In this document: positions 16,247 through 25,710 of the stretch, one piece after another
Layout: every line of letters begins with the position of its first letter
How positions within the stretch are numbered: the stretch's first letter is position 1
Assembly (NCBI GenBank): GCA_964507045.1
Contig: CAZDOO010000022.1
Span: 1-64,000 of the forward strand
DNA length: 64,000 nucleotides
DNA from: UBA8199 sp964507045
GTDB taxonomy: Bacteria > Verrucomicrobiota > Verrucomicrobiia > Limisphaerales > UBA8199
Reading direction: 5' to 3'
Position numbers and translations under genes: made by a program
Notes under the pieces: model-generated
Databases searched by the model: none
Seen by the model: the letters and a program-made list of their open reading frames with translations, nothing else
What the model was told of the DNA's origin: nothing

Positions 16247-17800
16247 TTACGGATTATACTTCAGCCGATAGTAGGCTTGGGGCAGCAAGGTGCTGTCCGT
16301 GCAGATGAACAATCCGTCCGACGGCGCGTTGGTGGTAAGCACCGTAGTCACGTTGACGGTAAAGCCCGAATCTTCGGCCCGCTGCACGATGTAGGGATAA
16401 CCGGGAATGCCTGCAAAGTTCACTATTGCCACCCCGTTCACCACGGTGATTTGCTGGGCCTGGCCCGTGGCTGGAACCACGGTGACGCTGATGGTGCCCT
16501 GTTTGGTGCAATAGGTGTTGGCCGCGGTGTAGGTGAAGCTGTCGTTGTTGTTGTTGCCGCTTTGCGGCTGGTAGTAAATGTGCGTGCCATCCTGCGTGAT
16601 GGTCGCCGATTGCGAACCCGCGCCCAGGCTCTGAATGGTGTCCGAGGTCAGGTCGGAGATCGGGATCTTGAGGGTCGCCCCCGGGCCGCGGTTGTAGCCG
16701 GCATCGGGCGCCGTGGGCAAAGCGTTAGCCGTAACCGAATAGTCGTACGTGCCATTGGCCACCGCCGGGCTGGCCCCGTTGTAGCCCTTGACGTGCAGAT
16801 ACCACGTGCCCGCCGCCGTCGGCGTGGTCTGCAGCGTCCCGCTGGACCAGTCGGCCTCCGACTCCGTCCAGGTGTGCGTCGCGCTTTGATCCCAGGCATA
16901 CTTGTACTTTTGGATCTTGCCCGCCCCAAAGCCCCCCACCGCCGTCCAGGTCACTGCGCTGTTTGCGCACGGAGACGCGTTGTCGGGCGTCACGCTGCCG
17001 GCGGCTGGCGCCACGGATAGAGTCCAGGCGTTCGTCGTCACGCCTGCCGAATAGTAGCTGTAGTTCTCGGCATAGAACTTGTAATAGTATTGTGTGTTGG
17101 CGGAAAGCGGGGTGTCATTGAAGGAGGTTCCGTTGCTTTTGTAAATCACGCTGGCACCGCCAATGGTATTGCCCGCGCTGTAAGCGCTGCCTTGGGTCGG
17201 GTCGGTTGTAATGGCGCTCGTGCTTCGCAGAATGAGCGTGTCCTTTGAATTCCACTTCGTCCAATTCAGGTTTATGGATGTTGAAGCCGGCGTTAGCGTG
17301 CCCACCGTTGGGTTGCCGAGAGCGTTCACCGTGAAGTAACTCAGCGACGTTGGCGGATAGGTGGTGGAGTTCTGCCAGCCGCAAGCCGAGCCGGAGGTGT
17401 AGGTATTGCCGGAGTTTTCGTTGGCTTGACAGATCCAGTACCAGTTCCCGGTGGAGGTGAACTTCAGCCCGCCGATGTCACGCCGCACCCGCTTGTTTGG
17501 GTAAGTGCCGTCTTCATACCAGTTCGCCACGCCCCAATTGTAACCATTACCATTCGCCGCGGTCCCGTAGCCGACCTGAGCGTAGTTCCATGATTGCTGG
17601 CCAATCTCAAAGCTCACGTACCATGGACTTGAAAGCGAATCCCCGAGGTAGTAGGACTGGATCGGGGCGCCGCAAGTCCACGGGTTGATATAGATTGGAT
17701 TGGCGGCCCGGGCGGCTGGCACAAGGGCCGCGAGGCAGATGATCATTGCCACTGCCGCGAGCGCGCGCGAGTTGTCGAATATCTTGCCACTCAGTTTCAT
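16247..17800 (-). CDS. Secreted Verrucomicrobia-type protein with Ig/FN3-like domains
   Basis: An exported protein of 517 residues. The ATG at 17800 follows AGGAG by eight bases. A signal peptide (about 10-33, ending ARA-AN) is followed by an N-terminal domain rich in aromatic residues (about 34-150). Next come Ig- or fibronectin-like segments in which NTQYYYKFYAENYSYYSAG resembles an FN3 strand pair. It ends with a beta-rich module: VNGVAIVNFAGIPGYPY, then IVQRAEDS, closing AYYRLKYNP. That closing pattern (a VQxS/VQRA strand ending in FYR/YYR) is common at the C-terminus of secreted verrucomicrobial proteins, and two other proteins here share it. Surface attachment is inferred; no enzymatic residues are seen. 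Confidence 0.65.
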   Translation of the reverse strand: MKLSGKIFDNSRALAAVAMIICLAALVPAARAANPIYINPWTCGAPIQSYYLGDSLSSPWYVSFEIGQQSWNYAQVGYGTAANGNGYNWGVANWYEDGTYPNKRVRRDIGGLKFTSTGNWYWICQANENSGNTYTSGSACGWQNSTTYPPTSLSYFTVNALGNPTVGTLTPASTSINLNWTKWNSKDTLILRSTSAITTDPTQGSAYSAGNTIGGASVIYKSNGTSFNDTPLSANTQYYYKFYAENYSYYSAGVTTNAWTLSVAPAAGSVTPDNASPCANSAVTWTAVGGFGAGKIQKYKYAWDQSATHTWTESEADWSSGTLQTTPTAAGTWYLHVKGYNGASPAVANGTYDYSVTANALPTAPDAGYNRGPGATLKIPISDLTSDTIQSLGAGSQSATITQDGTHIYYQPQSGNNNNDSFTYTAANTYCTKQGTISVTVVPATGQAQQITVVNGVAIVNFAGIPGYPYIVQRAEDSGFTVNVTTVLTTNAPSDGLFICTDSTLLPQAYYRLKYNP

Positions 17801-18082
17801 GCTTCGTTCTCCTTCAATTTCAGGCCAACATACTTTTGCACTTTTCCGCCGGAATGCAAGCAACCACCGGCTTCGGCTGCGGACTACCCGCCAAGCCGCG
17901 GTTAGACAGTATAGTCATGTTAGCAATTTCGGGCCAGCCTGCCACCGCATATTTGTGCGGTCAAACCGCCTTGGCCCCCGTTGGAAGGGACCAAGCGAAG
18001 AGGCCGCGTCTATACGCACACCCCCCCACCGTTCATCCGAGCCAACCCCTCCAGTTCAGGCAATCCTCGCCGCCTCAGCCCG

Positions 18083-18940
18083 CTATTGATTCAGAGGTGT
18101 CGCCGTGGGTGGCGGGCCTTCTGCGCCCAGCGGCGTCTCCAATGAAATGTCAGCCAACACGGGCAATCCGTTGGCTTGCAGCGTTCTTGGACTGCCTCGC
18201 AGGAAAACAAGGCGTCTATAGCGCAGGCCTTTGAGGTCGTCTATCCAGCGCCGCCTAACGGCGTCCTTGGGGCCCGCGTTCGAATAATGCATTAACTCGA
18301 CGACTGCCAACTCGTGTCGAGCCTGCTCGGCAGCTAACTTCAGCACCAGGTTCCGGCTAAGAGCAGTCTGGAAGCGATGGTTTATGAGGACCTCCACCTT
18401 GGCCGGCTTCGTGATGTAGCTGACTTCATCAGAGAAGTACTTGATAACGAAATCGGCCTGTGCTTCCTCCGTAAAGCGGGAATGGCTTGGGTTCGCAATC
18501 CGCAAATCACTCGGAGGTGAGGGAATCGTCCCGGCCCGACCCGTCACCCGCATCCTGGCGCCGCTTCCACCGGAGAACACCACGTACTCGCGGTTCGTGC
18601 CGGGAGCTTCGGGTTCGTAGCGCACCGTTATGGATTGGCTCTGGCCGCTCTGCAAGGCGTAGTTCTGACCCTCAATGCTGAACGGGCCGGCGACCGTGGC
18701 TCGGCCTTTGAGAATGCCTCCTCCTATGTTCTGAACCGTCAGAGAGAGTTCCTTGGCCGTGCCTACTCCCACCGGTCCAAAATCCAGAACGCTGGTCGAA
18801 AGCGTGATTTGAGGATTGAGCGTGTCAACTCCGCCACGCGGTAGCGCTTGCGCGAAACAACTCACCCTCATCTGCACAACCACAGACGCCAAGACCAGCG
18901 TTTGCAGCATAATCCCACACCTGCCCATTGTCCTTTCCAT
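18083..18940 (-). CDS. Exported protein with an ASH/choice-of-anchor-D-like domain
   Basis: About 285 residues from the ATG at 18940 (an ATG at 18928, with GGAAAGGA upstream, is an alternative). A signal peptide ends near SCFAQA. Residues 40-130 read as an immunoglobulin-like ASH fold: VLDFGPVGVGTAKELSLTVQNIG, then FSIEGQNYALQSGQSQSITVRYEPEAPGT. The C-terminal half (about 150-285) is unrecognised, contains many basic residues and has no catalytic motif. It is flanked by gaps and shares no clear operon; it lies 228 bases from the end of the rhamnosidase gene on the same strand. The function is unknown. Confidence 0.6.
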   Translation of the reverse strand: MERTMGRCGIMLQTLVLASVVVQMRVSCFAQALPRGGVDTLNPQITLSTSVLDFGPVGVGTAKELSLTVQNIGGGILKGRATVAGPFSIEGQNYALQSGQSQSITVRYEPEAPGTNREYVVFSGGSGARMRVTGRAGTIPSPPSDLRIANPSHSRFTEEAQADFVIKYFSDEVSYITKPAKVEVLINHRFQTALSRNLVLKLAAEQARHELAVVELMHYSNAGPKDAVRRRWIDDLKGLRYRRLVFLRGSPRTLQANGLPVLADISLETPLGAEGPPPTATPLNQ

Positions 18941-19168
18941 AGTGATGCCCACAGGATTTGCGCTGTGAAGCCCCATCTGCGGCCTATGGTGCAAGCCGGC
19001 TGAAGACGTGGCAATCGGGAAAACTACGGACGGGGTCTCCGGCAGAGTACGGAAGACCGCCGCATGCTGCCACTTGGGGCAACTTGCTCACCGCAGCCAT
19101 GTCCTGGCCGGGCGTGACCAACTTACGGTCCCGCGATCCGGATCGAGGGACTGCGCAGTGGCCAAGGC

Positions 19169-22100
19169 TTATCGCGCCCGGTTTACTGCAAAAGTGTAGC
19201 CGCCTGACCCGACGGACAGGATGACGTTTGCGCCGTCCTGGCGGAGGAACTGCACGCCGGCGACCTTGTCGAGGGGACGGCCGCGTTCGGTCACCGCGGC
19301 TGCGCAACAGGCCGGCAGGATCACCTGAGCGGTGGTGTTGGCCGGAATCCTCACGTTACAGATCAGCCGGCCATCCTGCTGCTTCCAATCCGTGGCAATC
19401 AGGCCCCGAATGCTGCGGTAGCCGACGGCCGCGGACGCCATCTGCGGGTCCGGCTGAGGCGCAATGATGATCTGCTTGAACGTCGGCCCCGCGCTCCGGA
19501 TGCCGCCAATGTTCCCGACCATCCATTGGTAGACCGCGCCGAAGGAGTAATGCGCAAAGGAGTTCATGCCGGCGTCCTGGAAGCCTTGCTCGGGCGTCCA
19601 GCCGTCCCACCGCTCCCAAATGCTCGTGGCGCCCTGCTTGATCGAGAAGCCCCAGGACGGGAACGTGTCGTTGTGGAGAAGGCCATAGGCGACATCGGGC
19701 CGGCCGATCTTCGAGAGCACGAGCATCAGGTACTTGGTGCCGATGAAGCCGGTAGAGAGATGCCCATCGCGCTTTTCGATGTCCTCGACCAGATACTTGG
19801 CCGCCAGCTTTGCCTGCTTGCCCTGGACGAGGTCGAAGGCCAACGCCAGCGCGTAGCCCGCCTGGGTATCGCCCTTGATCCGCCCGTCGGCGGAGACGTA
19901 GGCGCGGTTGAAAGCGGCACGGATGTCCTTGAATAGCTTGTCATATTGCCCGGCGTCCTGGGTTTGGCCGAGCACCCGGGCGGCGCGGGCGGTGAGTTGG
20001 GCGCAGTGGGCGAAGTAGGCCGTGTAGATAACTTCCTTGGGGGTGTTGGCCTTGATGCTCAGCCAATCGCCGTAACAATGATACTTCTCAGGCGGGAGCA
20101 AGTCGGACGTGCTGCGCTGGCGGCAGAACTCGATGAAACGCTTCATGGCGTCGTAGTGCCGCTCCAGGATGCGGCGGTCGCCATAGACGTCGTAAATGGT
20201 ATAGGGACAGACGACGCCGGCGTCGGCCCAAGCCGGGCCGCCATCGTCGCCCGCCACTACCAGCGGCGCGACGCATGGAAACTGGCCGTCGGCGCGCTGC
20301 GCGTCGTCCAGGTCCACGAGCCACTTGGTGAAGAAGGCCTCGACATCGGTGTTCAAGGTGGCGGTGCGGATATAGACCTGCGCGTCGCCCGTCCAGCCCA
20401 TGCGCTCGTCGCGTTGCGGGCAGTCGGTGGGCACGTCAATGAAGTTGGCGCGCTGCGTCCAGTAGAGATTGCTGCGAAGCTGGTTGATCATCGGGTCGGA
20501 GCAGGTGAATGTCCCCACGACCGGCGTGTCGCTGCTCAGGGCGACGCCGACCACGGTATCCTTGCCGGGCTTGCCGCTCAGGCCGGTGATCTCGATGTAT
20601 TGGAAGCCGTGGAAGGTGAGGCGCGGCTGCCAGATTTCAGTCCCCTGCCCTTTGCAGATGTAAGTGTCGGTGGCCCGGGCGCTGCGGAGGTTGACGGTGT
20701 AGATGGTGCCGTCGGGATTCAGCCGTTCGGCGAAGCGCAGCGTGATTTTCTGGCCGGGCTTGCCGGACACTTTCAGGCGCGGGACGCCGGCGAAGTTCTG
20801 GCCGAGGTCGAGCACATAGACGCCGGGCTTCGGCTCGGTAATGGTCCGGGCGCGGAATTCCTGAATGGCGCGCACGGGCGGCCCGGGATGCGTTTGGACG
20901 ACGGGATGCACTTCGTCGCAGCCGACGTTGACTGGCTGCCATTTGCCGGCGCGGCAACCCGGCTTGTCCCAGCCGGCCAGTACGAGGCGCGCGTCGTAGG
21001 TCTCGCCTTTGAGGAAGTCGGCTTCGAGAATCGGGCCGGTGGCGGCCTGCCAGCCGGGGCCGGTGCCCACATCCGCCGCGGTGCCGTCGGCGTATTCGAG
21101 ATGCAATTGCGCGCGCACGCGCGGCTGTTTGCCGTAATGCTCGCGATCGCCCCGATACCCGATGTAGCCGCTATACCAGCCGTCGGCCAGCACCGCGCCC
21201 AGCGCGTTGCCGCCGCGGTGCACCAGCCTCGTCACATCGTAGGCGCGATAATAGACGCGCTTCTTGTAGTCGGTCCAGCCGGGCGTGAAGAAATCATCGC
21301 TCACGCGTTGTCCGTTTAGATGCATTTCTACCAGGCCCAAGGCACTGGCATAAAGCGTGGCGCGGGTGACAGGCTTGTCAGTGCGGAAGTCCTGGCGGAG
21401 GAACACCGCCGGCGGCAGAAAGGTCTCGTTGGCTTGCAGCTTGCCCCATGGTTCGGCGCCATAGTTGCCCAGCACCCGCGCCGCCTGCCAGGAAGAGTTG
21501 TCCGGGCGGTTCTTCCGCCATTCGTCACCCGGCTCAGCGGTGGACTTCCAAGCCTCGCTGGTCGTGTGTCGAATGGTGCGCCCGTCTTCGAGTGTAATAA
21601 CGAGTTTGGCAATGAGGCCGGCGGCACCGGGCTTGGCATTCTCGACGAGCACGCGCAGGTCGTTCCGTCCGGGCTTGAGTTCGGCGGCCACACTCGCCTT
21701 GCGCGACTCGCGCCAAGTGTCGTCCTTGGCAGGGGTGGTGATCCGCACGTGGGTGTTGACGGCAAATTGCATCCCGTCGTCGGCGGAGGCGCACAGCTCG
21801 GCCTGTTTAACCTTCGCGTCTGCGGGCAGAGTAAACGTGTAGAAGAACAGGCGCTTGCCTTGGGGGACGCTGCCCGGGGTGTCCGCCGCGTGCCAAATCC
21901 ACTTAGCGTCATCGAGGGGGGCTTCCGGCAGGGTCTTCTGGCGGGTCGCGTCGCAGCCGATCCACTCAGCCTGCCAGTCTCCCGGCTGCAGCAGGCCCAT
22001 GCCGAACATCGCCGGCTTGCTCCAGGCCGATTCACGGCTGTCCTTGTCCCAAACCTTCACTTTCCAGAAGCAGCGTTGATGCGAAACGAGTGCCCGGCCC

Positions 22101-22438
22101 TGATAGGAGGTCCCGATAGTCTCGTCGCTGGCAACCTTGCCCGTGTCCCACAGGTCGCCTTGATCCAAACGGAGGCACTTTTCACTGCTGGCCACCAGCA
22201 GCCGGTAGGCCGTCTGCCGCTGCCCGCGCTCGCCCGATTCGACGATCCAGCTTAACCGCGGCGCGCGTTCCTCCAGCCCGAGCGGGTTGCTGAGGTGCTC
22301 GCAGCGAAGATAAGCGGGGGCGAGCCCCTTGCCGGTGTAAGGCTTGGGATTCGCGGGCAGGGACGCCGCGAAAGAGGAACACAGGAGTGCCGAAGTCACG
22401 AAGGCGACGGACAGAGAAGCGCGAAGTTTGTTTGCCAT
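19169..22438 (-). CDS. Secreted alpha-L-rhamnosidase, GH78
   Basis: An exported enzyme of 1089 residues from the ATG at 22438, with a signal peptide (1-25). Domains in order: an N-terminal beta domain (YLRCEHLSNPLGLEERAPRL, 43-62); an insert of about 120 residues (180-300) that looks like a carbohydrate-binding or PA14-type module; the Bac_rhamnosid_N domain (LYASALGLVEMHLNGQRVSD, 362-381); the alpha/alpha-barrel; and a C-terminal beta domain. The catalytic region DVPTDCPQRDERMGWTGD (668-685) contains the conserved acidic residues of GH78. It should remove terminal alpha-L-rhamnose from plant or microbial polysaccharides. It stands alone, without a transporter or rhamnose catabolic genes nearby. 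Confidence 0.93.
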   Translation of the reverse strand: MANKLRASLSVAFVTSALLCSSFAASLPANPKPYTGKGLAPAYLRCEHLSNPLGLEERAPRLSWIVESGERGQRQTAYRLLVASSEKCLRLDQGDLWDTGKVASDETIGTSYQGRALVSHQRCFWKVKVWDKDSRESAWSKPAMFGMGLLQPGDWQAEWIGCDATRQKTLPEAPLDDAKWIWHAADTPGSVPQGKRLFFYTFTLPADAKVKQAELCASADDGMQFAVNTHVRITTPAKDDTWRESRKASVAAELKPGRNDLRVLVENAKPGAAGLIAKLVITLEDGRTIRHTTSEAWKSTAEPGDEWRKNRPDNSSWQAARVLGNYGAEPWGKLQANETFLPPAVFLRQDFRTDKPVTRATLYASALGLVEMHLNGQRVSDDFFTPGWTDYKKRVYYRAYDVTRLVHRGGNALGAVLADGWYSGYIGYRGDREHYGKQPRVRAQLHLEYADGTAADVGTGPGWQAATGPILEADFLKGETYDARLVLAGWDKPGCRAGKWQPVNVGCDEVHPVVQTHPGPPVRAIQEFRARTITEPKPGVYVLDLGQNFAGVPRLKVSGKPGQKITLRFAERLNPDGTIYTVNLRSARATDTYICKGQGTEIWQPRLTFHGFQYIEITGLSGKPGKDTVVGVALSSDTPVVGTFTCSDPMINQLRSNLYWTQRANFIDVPTDCPQRDERMGWTGDAQVYIRTATLNTDVEAFFTKWLVDLDDAQRADGQFPCVAPLVVAGDDGGPAWADAGVVCPYTIYDVYGDRRILERHYDAMKRFIEFCRQRSTSDLLPPEKYHCYGDWLSIKANTPKEVIYTAYFAHCAQLTARAARVLGQTQDAGQYDKLFKDIRAAFNRAYVSADGRIKGDTQAGYALALAFDLVQGKQAKLAAKYLVEDIEKRDGHLSTGFIGTKYLMLVLSKIGRPDVAYGLLHNDTFPSWGFSIKQGATSIWERWDGWTPEQGFQDAGMNSFAHYSFGAVYQWMVGNIGGIRSAGPTFKQIIIAPQPDPQMASAAVGYRSIRGLIATDWKQQDGRLICNVRIPANTTAQVILPACCAAAVTERGRPLDKVAGVQFLRQDGANVILSVGSGGYTFAVNRAR

Positions 22439-22702
22439 ACGAGAATGGGTTGTAGCAGCAAACCTCCTGTGGTCCAAGCTTTTGGTTATCTTGGGCCGGC
22501 AGCTTGACGGAGAGGCGTGGAGCGCATTAAGCTCCAGTTGAGCCTCCCGCCTGATTGCAGGGGGTTTGCAAAGGGTCCGGGGTCGCTGTGACCTCGGAGG
22601 TCAACCGGGATGGTCGGGCCGCCATCCAAGACACTAAATGGCTCTGCCGAGGCGAGGCTTCGGAAACAGTCTCTCGCGGTGGAGCATTAGAAACAAGCGT
22701 CC

Positions 22703-23917
22703 ATGTCTGACTTCTTCCAAACTGGCGCCATCGCCACCTTGCACCGGCTGGGACGCCCCAACGTCCCGCAACTCGAACACGAACTGGAGCAGTTTTCTGA
22801 GGAAACGCCGATGGCCCTGGTACTGCCCTGCCACATCAAGGAACTCGGCACACGAGCGCTGAAGCTGATTGTGCGCGAACTCAAGAACGTCACCTACATC
22901 AAGCAGATTGTCGTGGGCATTGACGGCGCGACTCGCGCGCGCGACTACAACAAAGCCCGGAAGTTCTTCCGCCAGTTGCCGCAACGGCCGATGCTGCTCT
23001 GGAACGACGGTCCGCGCATGAGCTCGCTATTCCAGAAGCTCGAGGAGGCGGAGTTGAGCGCGGGCTCAGGCGGCAAAGGGCGCAATGTGTGGACGTGCTT
23101 CGGCTACGTGCTGGCCAGCGAGCAGGCGCGCATGGTCGTGGTGCATGACTGCGACATCATCACCTACAGCCGGGAACTGCTGGCCCGGCTCGCCTACCCC
23201 GTAGCGCATCCCAGTCTTGGCTTCGACTTCTGCAAGGGCTATTACGCGCGCGTCACCGACCAACTCAACGGCCGCGTCATGCGCCTCCTGGTGACGCCGC
23301 TCTTGCGCGCGCTCAAGAGCATTCTCGGCCAGCATCCCTACCTGGTCTATATGGACACCTTCCGGTATCCGCTGGCGGGGGAGTTCTCTATGGACGCGGA
23401 CCTGGTGCGCCGCGTGCGTATTCCGTATGACTGGGCGCTGGAGGTGGGGACCCTGGCCGAAGTGTTTCGGAATGCCGCGCCCCGGGCCATCTGCCAGTCC
23501 GAGTTGTGCGAGAACTATGACCATAAGCACCAGGAACTGTCGCCACGGGACGCGGAAAAGGGCCTGAACAAGATGGCGGTGGACATCACGAAGTCCTTCT
23601 TCCGCCGGATGGCGGCGGAGGGCATCAAGCTCGATGCCGGGCTGTTCGATACCCTGCTGAGTGCCTACTTGCGCCAGGCTGAAGACTCCCTGCGCTTTTA
23701 CGGGGCAGACGCTGCGGTCAACGGGCTGTCGTTCCCGCGGCACGAGGAGGAGAAGGCCGTAACCACGTTCGTGCGGAGCGTCCAAATCGCCGAGAAAGCT
23801 TTCCTGGAGGATCCGCTCTCCTCCCCGCTGATTCCCAACTGGAACCGCGTGCAGTCCGCGCTGCCCGGCTTCTTCGATGAGCTGAACACGGCGGTGCGGC
23901 TGGACAATGAGGCTTGA
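22703..23917 (+). CDS. gpgS: Glucosyl-3-phosphoglycerate synthase-like glycosyltransferase, GT81
   Basis: A soluble GT-A-fold enzyme of 404 residues. Visible: LPCHIKEL (41-48) at the nucleotide-binding start, GKGRNVW (124-130), the metal-binding HDCD (148-151, DxD-type), FRYPLAGEFSM (220-230) and YDWALEVGTL (242-251). This set is that of the GT81 family, which transfers glucose from an NDP-glucose to 3-phosphoglycerate to form glucosyl-3-phosphoglycerate, a compatible-solute precursor. The next gene, 41 bases downstream, is a GH13_18 phosphorylase and the facing operon carries an MggA-like enzyme, which supports this call. A mannosyl donor or a phosphate-free acceptor cannot be excluded from sequence. 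Confidence 0.8.
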   Translation: MSDFFQTGAIATLHRLGRPNVPQLEHELEQFSEETPMALVLPCHIKELGTRALKLIVRELKNVTYIKQIVVGIDGATRARDYNKARKFFRQLPQRPMLLWNDGPRMSSLFQKLEEAELSAGSGGKGRNVWTCFGYVLASEQARMVVVHDCDIITYSRELLARLAYPVAHPSLGFDFCKGYYARVTDQLNGRVMRLLVTPLLRALKSILGQHPYLVYMDTFRYPLAGEFSMDADLVRRVRIPYDWALEVGTLAEVFRNAAPRAICQSELCENYDHKHQELSPRDAEKGLNKMAVDITKSFFRRMAAEGIKLDAGLFDTLLSAYLRQAEDSLRFYGADAAVNGLSFPRHEEEKAVTTFVRSVQIAEKAFLEDPLSSPLIPNWNRVQSALPGFFDELNTAVRLDNEA

Positions 23918-23958
23918 ACACGGTCACAATCATCGTGGCTGAACGGGCGGCATAGCGC

Positions 23959-25704
23959 ATGACGCCGCGCATCCGCCAACTTCTGGGATATCTTTACGGC
24001 GCGGAACGCGGCGCGCTGACAGCGCGGCGATTGTCCACTCTGCTGCGGCACTGGCAGCTGCGGTTTGGAGGCTGCGTGGCGGATCGCGGCGGCCATGCGC
24101 TTACCGAGCGCGACGCGCTGCTCATCACCTACGCCGATCAGGTGCGTGAACCGGGCCGGGCGCCGCTCCAGGCGCTGGCGGACTTCTGCCAGGCGCACCT
24201 GCGCGATTCGCTCAGCGGTGTGCATATCCTGCCCTTCTGCCCCTCCTCCTCGGACGACGGCTTTGCCGTGATGGACTATTTCGCGGTGGACCCGGCATTG
24301 GGCACGTGGGACGACGTGGCGCGCCTCGGGCGGTTGTTCGACTTGATGTTTGATGCCGTGTTCAATCACTTGTCGGCACAGGGAGACTGGTTTCAGCGGT
24401 TCCAGCGCGATGAGCCGCCATTTCGGGACTTCTTTGTGACGGTGGCAGGGCATCCGGACTTGTCGCAAGTAGTGCGACCACGCGCGTTGCCGCTGCTTAC
24501 GGAGTTCCCGACCGCACGCGGGCCGCGCCAGGTGTGGACTACCTTCAGCGCCGATCAGGTGGACCTTAACTTCCAGAATCCTCGTGTGCTGCTGGCCGTG
24601 CTTGAGGCGCTGCTGTTCTATGTGGCAAAAGGGGCGCGGCTCATTCGGCTGGACGCCATTGCATTTCTCTGGAAGGAAATCGGGACGAGCTGCCTGCACC
24701 GGCCGCAGACGCACGCGCTGGTCCAACTCCTGCGGGCGGTGCTGGACGAGACCGCGCCCCACGTCTTGCTCGTCACGGAAACCAATGTCCCGCATGCCGA
24801 CAACATTTCCTACTTTGGGGACGGCACAAACGAAGCGCAATTCGTCTATAACTTTGCCCTGCCGCCGCTGGTGCTGCATAGCTTCGCTGCCGGCAACGCG
24901 GCGAAACTCACCCGCTGGGCGCAGTCACTGGCGCTGCCTTCCGACCGGGTGACTTTCTTCAATTTCCTGGCCTCGCACGACGGCATCGGTCTGAACCCGG
25001 CGCGCGGCATCCTGAGCGACGCGGAGATTGACGCTCTGGTCCGCCGCGCGCTGGACCACAGCGGTCTCATCTCCTGCAAAGAGATGCCCGACGGCTCGCA
25101 GGTCCCTTACGAGCTGAACCTCAACTATCTGGACGCACTCTCGAACCCCACCCAGGGCGAATCGGCGGAACTGGCCGCCCGCAAGTTTCTCACCGCCCAC
25201 ACGATCCTGCTCAGCCTGCAAGGTGTGCCGGGGATTTACTTCCACTCCCTATTCGGTTCGCGGGGCGACCGTCTGGGAGCGGAGGTTAGCGGCCTCAATC
25301 GCCGCATCAACCGGGAGAAGCTAGACCGCGCGCGGCTGGAAAGAGAACTGGGCGACGCGCATTCTGTGCGTGCTCAAATCTTCGGCGGATTGAAGCAACT
25401 CCTGCGAATCCGCCGCGGGCAAGGCGCGTTTCATCCCCAGGCCGCGCAGCGAGTGTTGGCCGGCGACGAGCGCCTGTTCGCCGTGTGCCGGATTTCCTTG
25501 GACGAGAAGGAACGGCTGCTTTGCCTACACAATGTGTCGGCCCAGCCGGTGTCTGCCACTGGGTTGGTGGCGGCGGAAGGTTCTGCTTTGACCTGGACCG
25601 ACCTGCTGAGCGGGCGGCGCTATGGGCCGGCTGGCGCCGGCGCGACGCCTGGACAAGTGGCCGGGTTCCAGACGCTGTGGTTGCGCGCCGAATACGGACG
25701 ATAA
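23959..25704 (+). CDS. GH13_18 phosphorylase, probably glucosylglycerate phosphorylase
   Basis: A retaining glycoside phosphorylase of 581 residues with the GH13 barrel. The nucleophile is Asp232 in RLIRLDAIAFLWKE (228-241), the acid/base is Glu274 in VTETNVPHADN (272-282), and the stabiliser is Asp341 in FLASHDGIG (336-344). The opening HILPFCPSSSDDGFAVMDY (89-107) is typical of subfamily 18 (sucrose, sucrose-6-phosphate, glucosylglycerate and glucosylglycerol phosphorylases). Directly following a GT81 synthase, glucosylglycerate phosphorylase is the best guess: it would release alpha-glucose-1-phosphate and D-glycerate. The specificity is inferred from context. Its stop lies six bases from the convergent operon. 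Confidence 0.8.
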   Translation: MTPRIRQLLGYLYGAERGALTARRLSTLLRHWQLRFGGCVADRGGHALTERDALLITYADQVREPGRAPLQALADFCQAHLRDSLSGVHILPFCPSSSDDGFAVMDYFAVDPALGTWDDVARLGRLFDLMFDAVFNHLSAQGDWFQRFQRDEPPFRDFFVTVAGHPDLSQVVRPRALPLLTEFPTARGPRQVWTTFSADQVDLNFQNPRVLLAVLEALLFYVAKGARLIRLDAIAFLWKEIGTSCLHRPQTHALVQLLRAVLDETAPHVLLVTETNVPHADNISYFGDGTNEAQFVYNFALPPLVLHSFAAGNAAKLTRWAQSLALPSDRVTFFNFLASHDGIGLNPARGILSDAEIDALVRRALDHSGLISCKEMPDGSQVPYELNLNYLDALSNPTQGESAELAARKFLTAHTILLSLQGVPGIYFHSLFGSRGDRLGAEVSGLNRRINREKLDRARLERELGDAHSVRAQIFGGLKQLLRIRRGQGAFHPQAAQRVLAGDERLFAVCRISLDEKERLLCLHNVSAQPVSATGLVAAEGSALTWTDLLSGRRYGPAGAGATPGQVAGFQTLWLRAEYGR

Positions 25705-25710
25705 CACCGG